64,000 nt of DNA from Nitrospira sp. (GCA_015709715.1 CP054184.1:434001-498000), one strand, 5' to 3'. Shown: positions 7,725 to 15,910, counted from the stretch's first letter. Made by a program: numbers and translations. Notes: generated by a model from the letters alone, not told the origin.

Positions 7725-8813
7725 ATGAACCGTCTTCGTCTCTACAGCAACGTTCCCCTCCTTCTACGCCTTGCCATAATGCTGGTATTTATTTTTGTCG
7801 GACTGCAGGACGTTCAAGCGTACGAGGTCGAGTATACAAACATTAAGGTTTGCAATACGGGGAACGTCAAATTTCTGGTCGCCGTTGTCAAAGCCGATTG
7901 GAATTTATTCGGTGGCGACTTTCGAGGGGATGGATGGTATGGGGTCGATCGTGGAAGGTGTAAGGGAGTTGATTACCGAAGTCAGCCTGGAACCTATTAT
8001 CTGACATTCATCCAATATGATTCTGATGGGAACCCGGGCATTGCGACATATAGACCGGGAAGTAGTAGCGGTATATTTAAGGAATCTGGGTGGTCATTTT
8101 GCGTAAAACTAAAAAATTTCGAGTATGAAGAGTCAGGACGCCCCACTCAAGATTGCCCATCCCCATACTTTCTGGCGCCCTTTCCATTCAGCATTTGGCG
8201 CGTTCCTGGTCAAAATGATTTGTCAATTGACATTCCCGCTACCTCGTCTGCGAGGTTAGTTGCCATTCCTGGATATAAACAAAAGAGCCCGCCAGCTAAA
8301 CAAAGAGAGCAAGAGGCGACCCCAGTGGCGCCAGCTCCTCCCGCGCCGCCCCCTCCTCCAAAGAAACCGGGCTGGATTGGCATCACCGTTATTGACATGA
8401 CTCCTATGGGTGCAAAGATCGGAGCGTTCCTTGGAGGAACCCTCGGGAACCAAAATACTTTAGAGGAAAAGAGGGATGCAGGAGAGGCATGGGGAAAAGA
8501 GTTCTTCGGAGGTTTGCAAATCGAGTCCGTCGCCGATGGTAGCCCGGCAATGAAGTCGGGACTCTTAAAAGGAGATCGAATCAAGACAGTCATTTACGAT
8601 ATATTCAAAGAGTGTACGCCAAAAGACATACCAGAGCTGCGCGCATGTACTAAGCAATTTCAAACCGAAGATCTGATTGCACTATACGTGCAGCGGGGAA
8701 AGCAACATCTCGCACCTGTGATTAGATTAAAGGAAAATCCCATAGTTAACGGAGATGCCTCGTCGGCCAATAAAGAGGCTGAGAAGGAAGATGATTTCAA
8801 GGAATCATTTTAA
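7725..8813 (+). CDS. Secreted protein with DUF1036-like N-terminus and PDZ-like C-terminus
   Basis: An N-terminal signal peptide (LLLRLAIMLVFIFVGLQDVQA) precedes a domain with the pattern KVCNTG, AVVKADW, GDGWYGVDRGRC, TYYLTFIQYD. This resembles the DUF1036 family (residues about 35-150). A proline-rich linker (APAPPAPPPPPKKPG) leads into a PDZ-like domain: GGLQIESVADGSPAMKSGLL, KGDRIKTV and DLIALYVQRGK (residues about 265-340). A charged tail DDFKESF ends the protein. A diverged fragment of the same tail occurs downstream at 8935-9072, showing that a paralogue once existed. No substrate can be inferred. Confidence 0.6.
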   Translation: MNRLRLYSNVPLLLRLAIMLVFIFVGLQDVQAYEVEYTNIKVCNTGNVKFLVAVVKADWNLFGGDFRGDGWYGVDRGRCKGVDYRSQPGTYYLTFIQYDSDGNPGIATYRPGSSSGIFKESGWSFCVKLKNFEYEESGRPTQDCPSPYFLAPFPFSIWRVPGQNDLSIDIPATSSARLVAIPGYKQKSPPAKQREQEATPVAPAPPAPPPPPKKPGWIGITVIDMTPMGAKIGAFLGGTLGNQNTLEEKRDAGEAWGKEFFGGLQIESVADGSPAMKSGLLKGDRIKTVIYDIFKECTPKDIPELRACTKQFQTEDLIALYVQRGKQHLAPVIRLKENPIVNGDASSANKEAEKEDDFKESF

Positions 8814-8888
8814 CATGACACGGGCTTTGACGTGATCTGATTCAATCTTGCAGTGCATTATTATCTCGTCATACAAGCGTAAACACAC

Positions 8889-8916
8889 GGGGAGTCGGCA
8901 TACCATTAGACTCCCC
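8889..8916. repeat. Hairpin repeat, copy 1 (GGGGAGTC stem)
   Basis: An 8-bp perfect stem (GGGGAGTC / GACTCCCC) with a 12-nt loop beginning GGCA. The same stem core and loop start occur in a larger hairpin at 13503-13538. No T-run follows directly, so it is at best a weak intrinsic terminator for the gene ending at 8813. Confidence 0.5.
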
Positions 8917-8934
8917 ATTCAGCTTGGTTATTAA

Positions 8935-9072
8935 ACTTCACACGAAACGTCAGGGAGTTCTCAGGCCGCGTCTTCCGTCGATCATATAGAGGAAAAGCCC
9001 ATGATCGACGGAGATACCTCATCGACTGACAAAAAGATTGAGCTGCCCGATGATTTCCGCGAAACATTTTAG
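8935..9072 (+). pseudogene. C-terminal remnant of a paralogue of the 7725-8813 gene
   Basis: The open frame ends EEKPMIDGDTSSTDKK, then IELPDDFRETF and stop. The neighbouring gene ends KENPIVNGDASSANKE, then AEKEDDFKESF and stop. The two tails align without gaps over about 25 residues. Nothing upstream of this tail resembles the parent protein, so this is the leftover of a tandem duplication that was mostly deleted. Confidence 0.55.
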
Positions 9073-9135
9073 AAAGACACGAGGCGAACAAATCATCGTC
9101 GGCCCGTCGAGGCATGCCGTGTCAGAGCAAGCGAT

Positions 9136-9957
9136 GTGTCGACATGGGGATGGCCACGCCTCAACGGGCCGTGGGAGGACAGGAGGCCCAGCGATCTGGG
9201 ACATGCACTGACAGGTCTTTTCACGGCGATTGCTGCATCGTCTGCCCTCGCCTGCCTGCCCCCTGCTACGGCGAACGGTGCCGATGTCGGCTTCTGTGCC
9301 ACGCCCGCCACAATGACGGAAGCACTGAAAGCGGAAGGGCAACGCTCCCTCGCCTTCGGCAACCAGCGCATCCTGTTCGAACAACAGCCCGACGGCACGA
9401 CCAAATCCGTCGACAAGCAGATCGGCCACATCTTCACGGCCGGGGCATTCGACACAAACGGCCTCGCAACAGTCGGGTACGTCATCCAGGCCGACCAGCC
9501 CATCGGCACGCCCGCAGCGAAAATGTGCGTCGCCGACCGGATGCAGGATGTGAAGATGTACGACGTCCGCAAGCCCGAATTGCCCGACGAAACGCTGATC
9601 CAGAACACGCCGGAAGCGGCGGCGAAAAAATGCGACGAACTGACGGCGAAGGGGGTCATCACCCGGGACGGGTGCGGCTTTCACAATGATATACTGAAAA
9701 GAAGCGAGGCCGTTGGTGAACGGGTCATGCTGCAAGGACTAGGCGTCAAAAAACAGAATGACGGTTCATTTACACCAAACGGCCTCGTCATTACCATCAC
9801 CGCAAACATGACCGGTGACAAAACTTTCCGCGATGGGCGTGGCGCAATTCAGTACAGCACCCTGCCTGAGGGCGCCTCCATGCTGGCGGGAGTGTTTACC
9901 GGCACGGGCTATACGCAGACCGCGCTGGGCGAACTGTCGCGCACGACGGGCCGGTGA
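9136..9957 (+). CDS. Putative secreted protein of unknown function, 273 aa
   Basis: The N-terminus contains a signal-peptide-like stretch (ALTGLFTAIAASSALACLPP followed by ATANG) and a likely cleavage before ADVGFC. The mature part contains several cysteines (FCATPA, KMCVADR, KCDEL, GCGF) and no family that I recognise. Its base composition is clearly GC-richer than that of the genes just upstream, which suggests a separate origin. The start is uncertain: the ATG at 9136 lacks a clear ribosome binding site and the first 25 residues look unlike a normal n-region. Confidence 0.5.
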   Translation: MSTWGWPRLNGPWEDRRPSDLGHALTGLFTAIAASSALACLPPATANGADVGFCATPATMTEALKAEGQRSLAFGNQRILFEQQPDGTTKSVDKQIGHIFTAGAFDTNGLATVGYVIQADQPIGTPAAKMCVADRMQDVKMYDVRKPELPDETLIQNTPEAAAKKCDELTAKGVITRDGCGFHNDILKRSEAVGERVMLQGLGVKKQNDGSFTPNGLVITITANMTGDKTFRDGRGAIQYSTLPEGASMLAGVFTGTGYTQTALGELSRTTGR

Positions 9958-10141
9958 TGGTGGGGCGGGGCGTGGATCGCGGCCCCACTCGAATTGAAAT
10001 AGGACTGCTCAGGGCAATGTAGGAGGGTGCCCATGGCGACGACCTAAAGCCTGTCGGGCGCTGGCCAGCTATCGCGATCGTCTTGGGCCTCTTCGATTCC
10101 AGATTGGGGGAGAGTTAAACGCCTCTCACACACTCCCTTTG

Positions 10142-10428
10142 CCGACATCGGCGATCCAACTGCTCCGTGATCTCCTGGCAGAGATGGCGGCAGGAAACGG
10201 TGTCATCCTCCTGCCCGTTCAGGCTCAGCTGACGACGCCCTGAACGTCTCCAGACCCTTTCTCGTGAGTCTGCTCGAAGCAGGCACGATCCCGCATCAGA
10301 CAGTGGGGACACAGCGCCGGATCCTTCTCGAGGATCTCATGCGCGACAAGCAGAGCGTTGATCGAAAACGCTGCCAAGCCCTTGATGCGCTCGTCACGGA
10401 ATCACACGCATTGGGTATGGGCTACTAA
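10142..10428 (+). pseudogene. Broken excisionase-type (HTH) antitoxin of a PIN-domain TA pair
   Basis: One frame reads IQLLRDLLAEMAAGNGVILL then PVQAQLTT. After a shift near 10240 the next frame reads LNVSRPFLVSLLEAGTIPHQ, then TVGTQRRILLEDLMRDKQSV, then DRKRCQALDALVTES and stop. Together they match the antitoxin family ELTTQEAADLLNVSRP.LV.LLE.G.IP...VGtHRRI...DL..YK with a few codons lost at the junction. The PIN-domain toxin that normally follows was not found downstream, so the module is dead. Confidence 0.7.
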
Positions 10429-10507
10429 GGTTGGCGATATTCACGGCCATTGGCGCGTGGTCCCTGACCTCCTTCATCCCAATGGGGTATCGCCTGAGGC
10501 CACTTGA

Positions 10508-10849
10508 TCCGGTAGACTGCCGTTCCTGGCTACACCGCAACGCGTCCGTCTCCGAACCTATCGCCGCGTTCCCATCCAGGGCACGGCCTTCTTTCTGAAC
10601 GAGGACACTCGCAGCCGGGGGGTCGTGTGGAACCTTTCGCCCACGGGATGCCGAATCGATGCAGAGAAGACCGTGCCGGCAGGGACGGAACTGACCATCA
10701 TCCTTCATCTGGACAAAGCTGACGAGAGCATCCACGTCCACAGCGCGGTGGTGGCGTGGAGCCGCGGGCAAGAAGTTGGGCTCCGCATCGATGCCATCGA
10801 CACACCGGAGGCCGTCCGCTTGAAACGGTACCTTCGGCACGCTCACTAG
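10508..10849 (+). CDS. PilZ-domain protein, start codon unclear
   Basis: The frame carries a nearly complete PilZ domain. It has an arginine-rich N-terminal motif (RLRTYRRVPIQGTA), the second c-di-GMP motif in the form WNLSPTGCRI (Asn where Asp is usual), the strands LTIILHLDKAD and HVHSAVVAWSRGQEVGLRI, and a C-terminal helix (RLKRYLRHAH). The domain begins well upstream of the first usable start (GTG at 10625). The frame is open back to a stop at 10505-10507 but offers no ATG, GTG or TTG there, only a CTG at 10517. Either a rare CTG start is used or the 5' end was lost. Confidence 0.6.
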   Translation, partial: SGRLPFLATPQRVRLRTYRRVPIQGTAFFLNEDTRSRGVVWNLSPTGCRIDAEKTVPAGTELTIILHLDKADESIHVHSAVVAWSRGQEVGLRIDAIDTPEAVRLKRYLRHAH

Positions 10850-11087
10850 CTCACCTCGTCAGATCCGCCGGCTCGCGTGAGTCCATAGCGGCAAGCCAGC
10901 CCATCCCGCAATTTCAGCGACCGAGGTCATGGAGGCAAGCGAAAAGCCTTGGGGGCTGTGTGGGAAGGAAAGTTCAACTTTCAGACGAATGCTGACCCTC
11001 CCCCAATAGTGACACCAGCGCCGGGGAATGTGGGGATGGCCTTGGTGTCCGGTATCTGCTAGTATTGAGCCATTCCTGAGAGGGCCT

Positions 11088-11234
11088 ATGACCCACCTCA
11101 TTGCCTTCACCGCGATGGTTGTCGGAACCGGAATTCTTGCCAAGGTTTTCCCGAAGGTCATGGTGTGGGTGTTCGGTCGCTTTCCAGAGCACTTCAAGCC
11201 TTCAGAAGCCGCCCAATCTATACCAAAGAAATGA
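11088..11234 (+). CDS. Small membrane protein, 48 aa
   Basis: An RBS (GAGAGGG) stands 5 bp before the ATG. The peptide starts MTHLIAFTAMVVGTGILAKV, a single hydrophobic helix, followed by a short basic and polar tail ending IPKK. Its stop overlaps the start of the next gene as ATGA, indicating translational coupling. Function is unknown. Confidence 0.6.
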   Translation: MTHLIAFTAMVVGTGILAKVFPKVMVWVFGRFPEHFKPSEAAQSIPKK

Positions 11235-11506
11235 AGGGGCACTGTGAACGGGAGAAACAGCTCGCCCGCCAGGCGAGAGACGTGGTCCGTTCGATCCTCA
11301 GCCAAGCCGAAACCATCCATCTCCGCAACGCCAGCCGAGACAAGCATTTCAGAATCGACCCAAGGGTGATCGCCAATGGCCAGCATCTCAGCGCGGTCTT
11401 GATCAAGCAAGAGCTAGCGATACCCTATGACGGCGGGACCAAGACCAAAGACTGGTGCGTGGAGGTTCCAGGCGATGCCTCCAACCATCTTAGCGGTGTG
11501 CCATGA
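11231..11506 (+). CDS. Thermonuclease-like protein lacking the N-terminal half
   Basis: The 91-residue product resembles the C-terminal half of SNase-family nucleases: CEREKQLARQARDVV, then SQAETIHLRN, then GQHLSAVLIKQELAIPYDGG and a final DWC. The N-terminal DGDT and RLxGIDxPE segments that carry much of the active site are absent. The gene starts at ATGA with the previous gene and ends at ATGA with the next one, so it is fully embedded in a small operon. It could be a degenerate nuclease or a non-catalytic binding protein. Confidence 0.6.
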   Translation: MKGHCEREKQLARQARDVVRSILSQAETIHLRNASRDKHFRIDPRVIANGQHLSAVLIKQELAIPYDGGTKTKDWCVEVPGDASNHLSGVP

Positions 11507-11679
11507 ACCCAGAGGAGCCTGTCCATTACTGCCCTATCTGCCAGACCCCCGTCGTCCCAGAACGTCTGCTGATCAGGCCAGACGTTCCCGGTCGGCGTGG
11601 CGCCCCTCTGCGGCCGGAATGGCACTGTAACCAGTGTGGGCGGACGTTCGCGCCGGATTACTTCGATGCTGCGAAGTAG
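11503..11679 (+). CDS. Small zinc-ribbon protein, 58 aa
   Basis: The peptide has two CxxC knuckles (YCPICQT near residue 10 and HCNQCGRTF near residue 42), a zinc-ribbon layout. It starts inside the ATGA that ends the nuclease-like gene, so the three small genes at 11088-11679 are translationally coupled. No close family is recognised. Confidence 0.65.
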   Translation: MNPEEPVHYCPICQTPVVPERLLIRPDVPGRRGAPLRPEWHCNQCGRTFAPDYFDAAK

Positions 11680-12100
11680 GGATAGCTCCTGAACTGGTGT
11701 AAGCCGCATCAGGCTCACCACCCCACTAGACCCGCAAGCACTCGGCACGTGCCGCATCCAGGAGCGGTGGAAGCGTGCCATGCAGATGGGCTTAGCTTTC
11801 CCAATCCTCGGTCCTCTCTTGCCCGTGTCGTCGGAGCACTGACTGCCAGGGGTGGACATCGAGTCAGGACCCGTGCCCGAGAGATCCATCAGCGCGTCTC
11901 TACTGAGCCCTGACGGTAGTCCGAGGGTCCCGCTTGCCGTCGCGACGGCGATGAGGCCCCAAATCGCGCAAATCATGGGCCATTCTCCCTCTTCGTGATA
12001 GGGTGCGATGGATGCCGCGAGCAATGCCGCGGAGGCAGGTATGAGCTCCCGTGGCTCGCAGAGAGGCTGCGAGCCCTCATGTTCTTGATAGGACAGACCC
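11680..12100. other. Gene-free stretch
   Basis: No plus-strand gene is visible. A minus-strand frame starts at 11976 with a possible RBS (AGAGGGAGA) and the hydrophobic start MICAIWGLIAVATASG. It runs antisense through the zinc-ribbon gene down to 11425 and has no family resemblance, so it is not called. Confidence 0.3.
12053..12075 (+). promoter_or_regulatory. Hairpin in the 5' leader of the transglutaminase-like gene
   Basis: A perfect 9-bp stem GGCTCGCAG / CTGCGAGCC with a 5-nt loop ends 25 bp before the start at 12101. It may affect translation or stability of that message; no T-run follows, so it is not an intrinsic terminator. Confidence 0.4.
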
Positions 12101-13183
12101 ATGGGCGTCCGCGATCGAGCATACATGCACCACCGGGATCCCCTGCCGGCTTCTCGTTTGCCGACGCGCCGAGTCCTGGTGATCGGATTAGTGCTGATCG
12201 GGCTAGGGTCGTGGTACCGCCTGACGCACACCGTCACGAACCAAGCGCCGCCGACCACGCAGCAGGCAGCCCCTGTCCCCGTCAGTCCCCGCACGCCACT
12301 CCAATCGCCAGCCCATCGCTATCAGCGGTATCTGGATGCCATCGTGCCGGAATCCGATGGGCTTCGGGCGCTGGCCTATGGAAAAGTCAAAGACTGTCCA
12401 GCCGGCGATCGCACATGTGTGCTGACGGAGTTGTATCGATTCGTTCAACAGGAGATCGGCTATTTGGCCGATCCTGTTGCCCGGGAGCACATTCAATCCC
12501 CACAGGCGACACTCGACATTGGCGCGGGAGATTGTGAAGACCTGTCGATTCTCCTCGCATCACTCCTCGACAATGTCGGCATTCCTAACTATCTCGTCTT
12601 CACAGAGGACCATGCCGATACCATGGCCTGCGAGGTCGACTCACGGACGATCGTCCCCACGCTTGAACAGCGGTACGCCATCCAACAACCGCCAGTCCTG
12701 CGGGAAGAGACGCGCTGGATCCAGCCTTGGTCACTCTCAGTGACCACGCTCACCGCCACCACGCCTCTTCAGGTGGATATCGATCTCCACACCAGTGGTC
12801 CACTGGATTGGATGGTGGTCCCCTCGCAGCAGGACGTCGAGGCTATTCAGCAGCACCGTGCCTATCGGACCTACCCGTCATGCTCGAGAGAACAGATGAC
12901 CAGTTTTCGTTCGACCTGTGCGATCCCAGTGGGCGCGCCCTTGGTGGCCTACAATCGTCAGGAGACACCAATTGAATTGGCCCTCACGGTACGGTATCAG
13001 CTCCCACCAGTACCACCCACGTTGCCGCCCATCAAGACATACGTCGTCAATGGCACCCAATGCCTGCCGCTCGATCCGTCCATCAAAGGTCAAGCCTATC
13101 CAGGACAGCTCATGCCGAACGTCGTGACGGCTCCCTCCAGGACAGCTGTGAATCGAGCGGGGCACCTGCTCACGCTCAATTAA
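12101..13183 (+). CDS. Membrane-anchored transglutaminase-like (cysteine-protease fold) protein
   Basis: The start at 12101 is supported by AGGACAG about 6 bp upstream. An N-terminal membrane anchor (VLVIGLVLIGLGSW, residues about 25-38) precedes a linker rich in Pro and Gln. The transglutaminase-like core follows at residues about 75-195, with the nucleophile region DIGAGDCEDLSILLASLL and the histidine region VFTEDHADTMACEVD. The remaining 150 residues are unassigned. Proteins of this type are predicted peptidases or cross-linking enzymes of the envelope. The gene stands alone, with a hairpin in its leader and another beyond its stop. Confidence 0.7.
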   Translation: MGVRDRAYMHHRDPLPASRLPTRRVLVIGLVLIGLGSWYRLTHTVTNQAPPTTQQAAPVPVSPRTPLQSPAHRYQRYLDAIVPESDGLRALAYGKVKDCPAGDRTCVLTELYRFVQQEIGYLADPVAREHIQSPQATLDIGAGDCEDLSILLASLLDNVGIPNYLVFTEDHADTMACEVDSRTIVPTLEQRYAIQQPPVLREETRWIQPWSLSVTTLTATTPLQVDIDLHTSGPLDWMVVPSQQDVEAIQQHRAYRTYPSCSREQMTSFRSTCAIPVGAPLVAYNRQETPIELALTVRYQLPPVPPTLPPIKTYVVNGTQCLPLDPSIKGQAYPGQLMPNVVTAPSRTAVNRAGHLLTLN

Positions 13184-13268
13184 GCCGTATCACGAGCGCT
13201 ACCTGCGCGAATTCCCTGTCGGCGGCCCAGTTCAGACCACCAAGAGAGCCAAGCTCACACCAAATCGA

Positions 13269-13301
13269 GTGTGTTGGTGACTTACGCAACCCCCAACACA
13301 C
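13269..13301. repeat. Inverted repeat, 9-bp stem
   Basis: GTGTGTTGG and CCAACACAC pair perfectly around a 15-nt loop, 85 bp past the stop of the transglutaminase-like gene. It may act in termination or mRNA stability; no T-run follows. Confidence 0.4.
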
Positions 13302-13502
13302 GGGTAAAGCTATGGTTGCACTGCTAGTCGCCGGGGCCACGATTCATCATAACTGTTGCTAGGACCGCCGCCGCGACGGCAATGGAGTAGTCCTGCGAGC
13401 GGCGTTGCCTCTTGTGCCGGACGCCCAATGCATTTAGTACAGTTTTGTACGTGCACCACAAAACGGATCGACCTGGTCTGGTTTCGGTAGATTCGCCGTT
13501 TG

Positions 13503-13538
13503 GAAGGGGGAGTCGGCACCGTGAAGGACTCCCCCTTC
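13503..13538. repeat. Hairpin repeat, copy 2 (GAAGGGGGAGTC stem)
   Basis: A perfect 12-bp stem (GAAGGGGGAGTC / GACTCCCCCTTC) with a 12-nt loop beginning GGCA. Its core matches the hairpin at 8889-8916, and both are followed by similar bases (TTCAG), so the two look like copies of one repeated element. Confidence 0.55.
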
Positions 13539-13891
13539 AGACCAGTATTTCTCACTGCCGGGCGGCTGTGCCCCATCACCAATTCTTTCCATCCCATCTC
13601 GCGCGAGTTCGCCAAACGGGAGTACAATTGCCCCTCGACAAATTGCTATTAAGCTGTCGGTTTAATTGAAGATCTCTGAGCGAAAAGATATCGATTTACT
13701 CACTGCCCCACGCTGGACTACGTGTGACCGAGAAGAATCTGAGCCATCTCCTCGCTTTAATTGGCGTGAAGAAGATACTAGGTCCTGCACCTCGGCTATA
13801 TATGTATGCCATTAGGTGTTCCGTTTAATTCCACATTGAGCGCGACGCCCTCAATCTATTAGCGAACTCGCACATCACACTGGATGACAAA

Positions 13892-15910
13892 ATGACGAAA
13901 CTCACGGGATCAGGGGCCTCTTTAGCAGACTTCATCTGGAAAAACGCCGAAGACTTATGGGGTGACTTTAAACATACCGACTTTGGCAAGATCATCCTTC
14001 CGTTTACGCTGCTTCGTCGTCTGGAATGCGTCCTTGAACCCACGCGCCAGGCTGTCCTCAAGGCACAGAAGAGACACAACAAATCGGGCATCGATCTTGA
14101 CCTGATCCTGCGTCAGACGACCCGGTATCCGTTTTACAACACCTCCGAATATGAGCTCGTCACATTGGGTGGTACGAAGACCAGGCAGAACCTCCAGGAT
14201 TACATTGCGCAATTTTCAGACAATGCTCGTGTAATCTTTGAACAATTTGATTTTACGAATACGGTCATTCGCCTGGACAAGGCAGGCCTTCTGTTCAAAA
14301 TCTGCAAGAACTTTGCTGCGATCGATCTACATCCGGGCACGGTCCCCGATCGAGTGATGAGCAATGTCTATGAGCACCTGATTCGTCGTTTTGGGTCGGA
14401 AGTCAACGAAGGGGCTGAAGACTTCATGACTCCTCGCGATGTGGTTCATTTGGCCACGGCACTCCTGCTGGATCCCGATGATGACCTCTTCCGTTCGAAC
14501 CCGGGCCTGATTCGCACGCTGTACGACCCAACCTGCGGCACGGGTGGCTTTTTGACTGATGCGATGAATCATATCGCCGACTACGGTAGCCGCTTCAAAG
14601 TTCCTCCAGTCTTGGTGCCGCATGGACAGGAACTCGAACCGGAAACTCATGCCGTCTGTCTCACCAGCATGCTCCTGCGCACACTGGAGTCTGACCCTGG
14701 ACGAGATCTCTCAAAAAACATCAAGCTGGGCAGTACGCTCTCCAACGATCAATTTCCCAGCGATCGCTTTCACTACGGCTTGTCCAATCCGCCGTTTGGG
14801 AAAAAATGGGAAAAGGATGCGTCTGATGTGACGAGCGAGCATAAAGAAAAGGGTTATAACGGCCGCTTTGGACCAGGATTGCCCCGCATCAACGACGGAT
14901 CCATGCTGTTTCTGCTCCATCTCGCTAGTAAACTTGAACACCCCAAGAACGGGGGTGGCCGCGCCGCGATCGTCCTCTCCGGCTCGCCATTATTCAATGG
15001 TGGCGCAGGGTCAGGAGAGTCCGAAATTCGCCGGTGGCTCTTGGAACAGGATTTGGTGGAAGCCATCGTGGCGTTGCCCACCGAAATCTTCTTTAGAACA
15101 GGCATTGGGACCTACTTGTGGATCTTGTCGAACAAGAAACCGAAGCATCGACAAGGTCTGGTCCAACTGATCAACGCCACCGGCCTCTATACCCCAATAA
15201 AAAACGAAGGCAATAAGCGCCGAATCATCAGTGACGATCAGATTCGTCAAATCGTCGATATCTATGCTTCTGCGGAGGACACTGACATCAGTCGGATGGT
15301 TGACTCGAGACGCTTTGCCTATCGCCGCATTCGCGTGCTGCGTCCGCTTCGGATGGCCCTGCACATTAACCCGGAGACGATGGCAACCCTCCAGACCGAA
15401 AAAGCATGGACCAAGCTCACGCCGGCACAGCAGAAGGTCTGGACACGCGCGTTGAAGCCGTTCATGGAATCCACTCAACCGGTTCGTTGGGCTGAATCCT
15501 TCGTAACCAACACAGCCAAAAAGGAAAAAGAGGTCAGCAAAATTGGCGGAGGGTTCCTGAACGCGCTGACTCACGCGTTTGGGGTTCGTGATCCTCAGGG
15601 CGAACCGGCCTGTGACGTCGATAGTCGTCCTGTGTCTGACCCTGATCTAACTGATTACGAGAACGTCCCACTGCTCGAAGATATTCGCGAGTACTTCGAT
15701 CGAGAGGTCTTGCCGCATGTGTCAGATGCTTGGATCGATGAGTCTTACTTGGATAAGAAAGATAAGGCGATTGGGCTTGTCGGCTACGAGATCAACTTCA
15801 ATCGCTTCTTCTATAAGTATGAAGCGCCACCCAAATTGAAGGATATCGATAAGGAATTGAAGCGCGTTGAGGCCGAGATTGCAGCATTGCTTGGCGAGGT
15901 GACGGAATGA
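13892..15910 (+). CDS. hsdM: Type I restriction-modification N6-adenine methyltransferase (HsdM)
   Basis: The 672-residue protein has the HsdM N-terminal helical domain (LADFIWKNAEDLWGDFKHTD then FGKIILPFTLLRRL), the SAM-binding motif I (YDPTCGTGGFLTDAMNHI near residue 210) and the catalytic motif IV NPPF (GLSNPPFGKKWE near residue 298). The LFLLHLASKLEHP region and a C-terminal domain with ELKRVEAEIAALLGEV complete it. It methylates adenine at the site read by HsdS and forms the M2S core. Its stop overlaps the hsdS start as ATGA, so the genes are translationally coupled. Confidence 0.95.
   Translation: MTKLTGSGASLADFIWKNAEDLWGDFKHTDFGKIILPFTLLRRLECVLEPTRQAVLKAQKRHNKSGIDLDLILRQTTRYPFYNTSEYELVTLGGTKTRQNLQDYIAQFSDNARVIFEQFDFTNTVIRLDKAGLLFKICKNFAAIDLHPGTVPDRVMSNVYEHLIRRFGSEVNEGAEDFMTPRDVVHLATALLLDPDDDLFRSNPGLIRTLYDPTCGTGGFLTDAMNHIADYGSRFKVPPVLVPHGQELEPETHAVCLTSMLLRTLESDPGRDLSKNIKLGSTLSNDQFPSDRFHYGLSNPPFGKKWEKDASDVTSEHKEKGYNGRFGPGLPRINDGSMLFLLHLASKLEHPKNGGGRAAIVLSGSPLFNGGAGSGESEIRRWLLEQDLVEAIVALPTEIFFRTGIGTYLWILSNKKPKHRQGLVQLINATGLYTPIKNEGNKRRIISDDQIRQIVDIYASAEDTDISRMVDSRRFAYRRIRVLRPLRMALHINPETMATLQTEKAWTKLTPAQQKVWTRALKPFMESTQPVRWAESFVTNTAKKEKEVSKIGGGFLNALTHAFGVRDPQGEPACDVDSRPVSDPDLTDYENVPLLEDIREYFDREVLPHVSDAWIDESYLDKKDKAIGLVGYEINFNRFFYKYEAPPKLKDIDKELKRVEAEIAALLGEVTE

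Larger units (their letters stand above)
13184..13891. other. Long intergenic region before hsdM; possible left boundary of the island
   Basis: About 700 bp without a supported gene. It contains two perfect hairpins (13269-13301 and 13503-13538). There is also a 45-codon frame upstream of hsdM (stop near 13830) that reads like protein (VTEKNLSHLLALIGVKKILG) but lacks a start. A GGCTATAT motif near 13794 is shared with the tnsA side of the Tn7-like genes. The left end of that element could lie here, but no end was identified with confidence. Confidence 0.35.

Noticed and set aside
11425-11976. Minus-strand frame starting MICAIWGLIAVATASG with a possible RBS
   Set aside because: It runs antisense through the coupled small genes, has no family resemblance and its body has low-complexity composition expected from a shadow frame.
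13347-13373. TGTTGC as a possible left end of the Tn7-like element, pairing with GGCAACA above tnsA
   Set aside because: Only about eight of ten bases match and the flanking five bases are not duplicated.
13684-13830. Protein-like stretch VTEKNLSHLLALIGVKKILG upstream of hsdM
   Set aside because: No start codon and no recognised family; kept only as a note in the intergenic entry.
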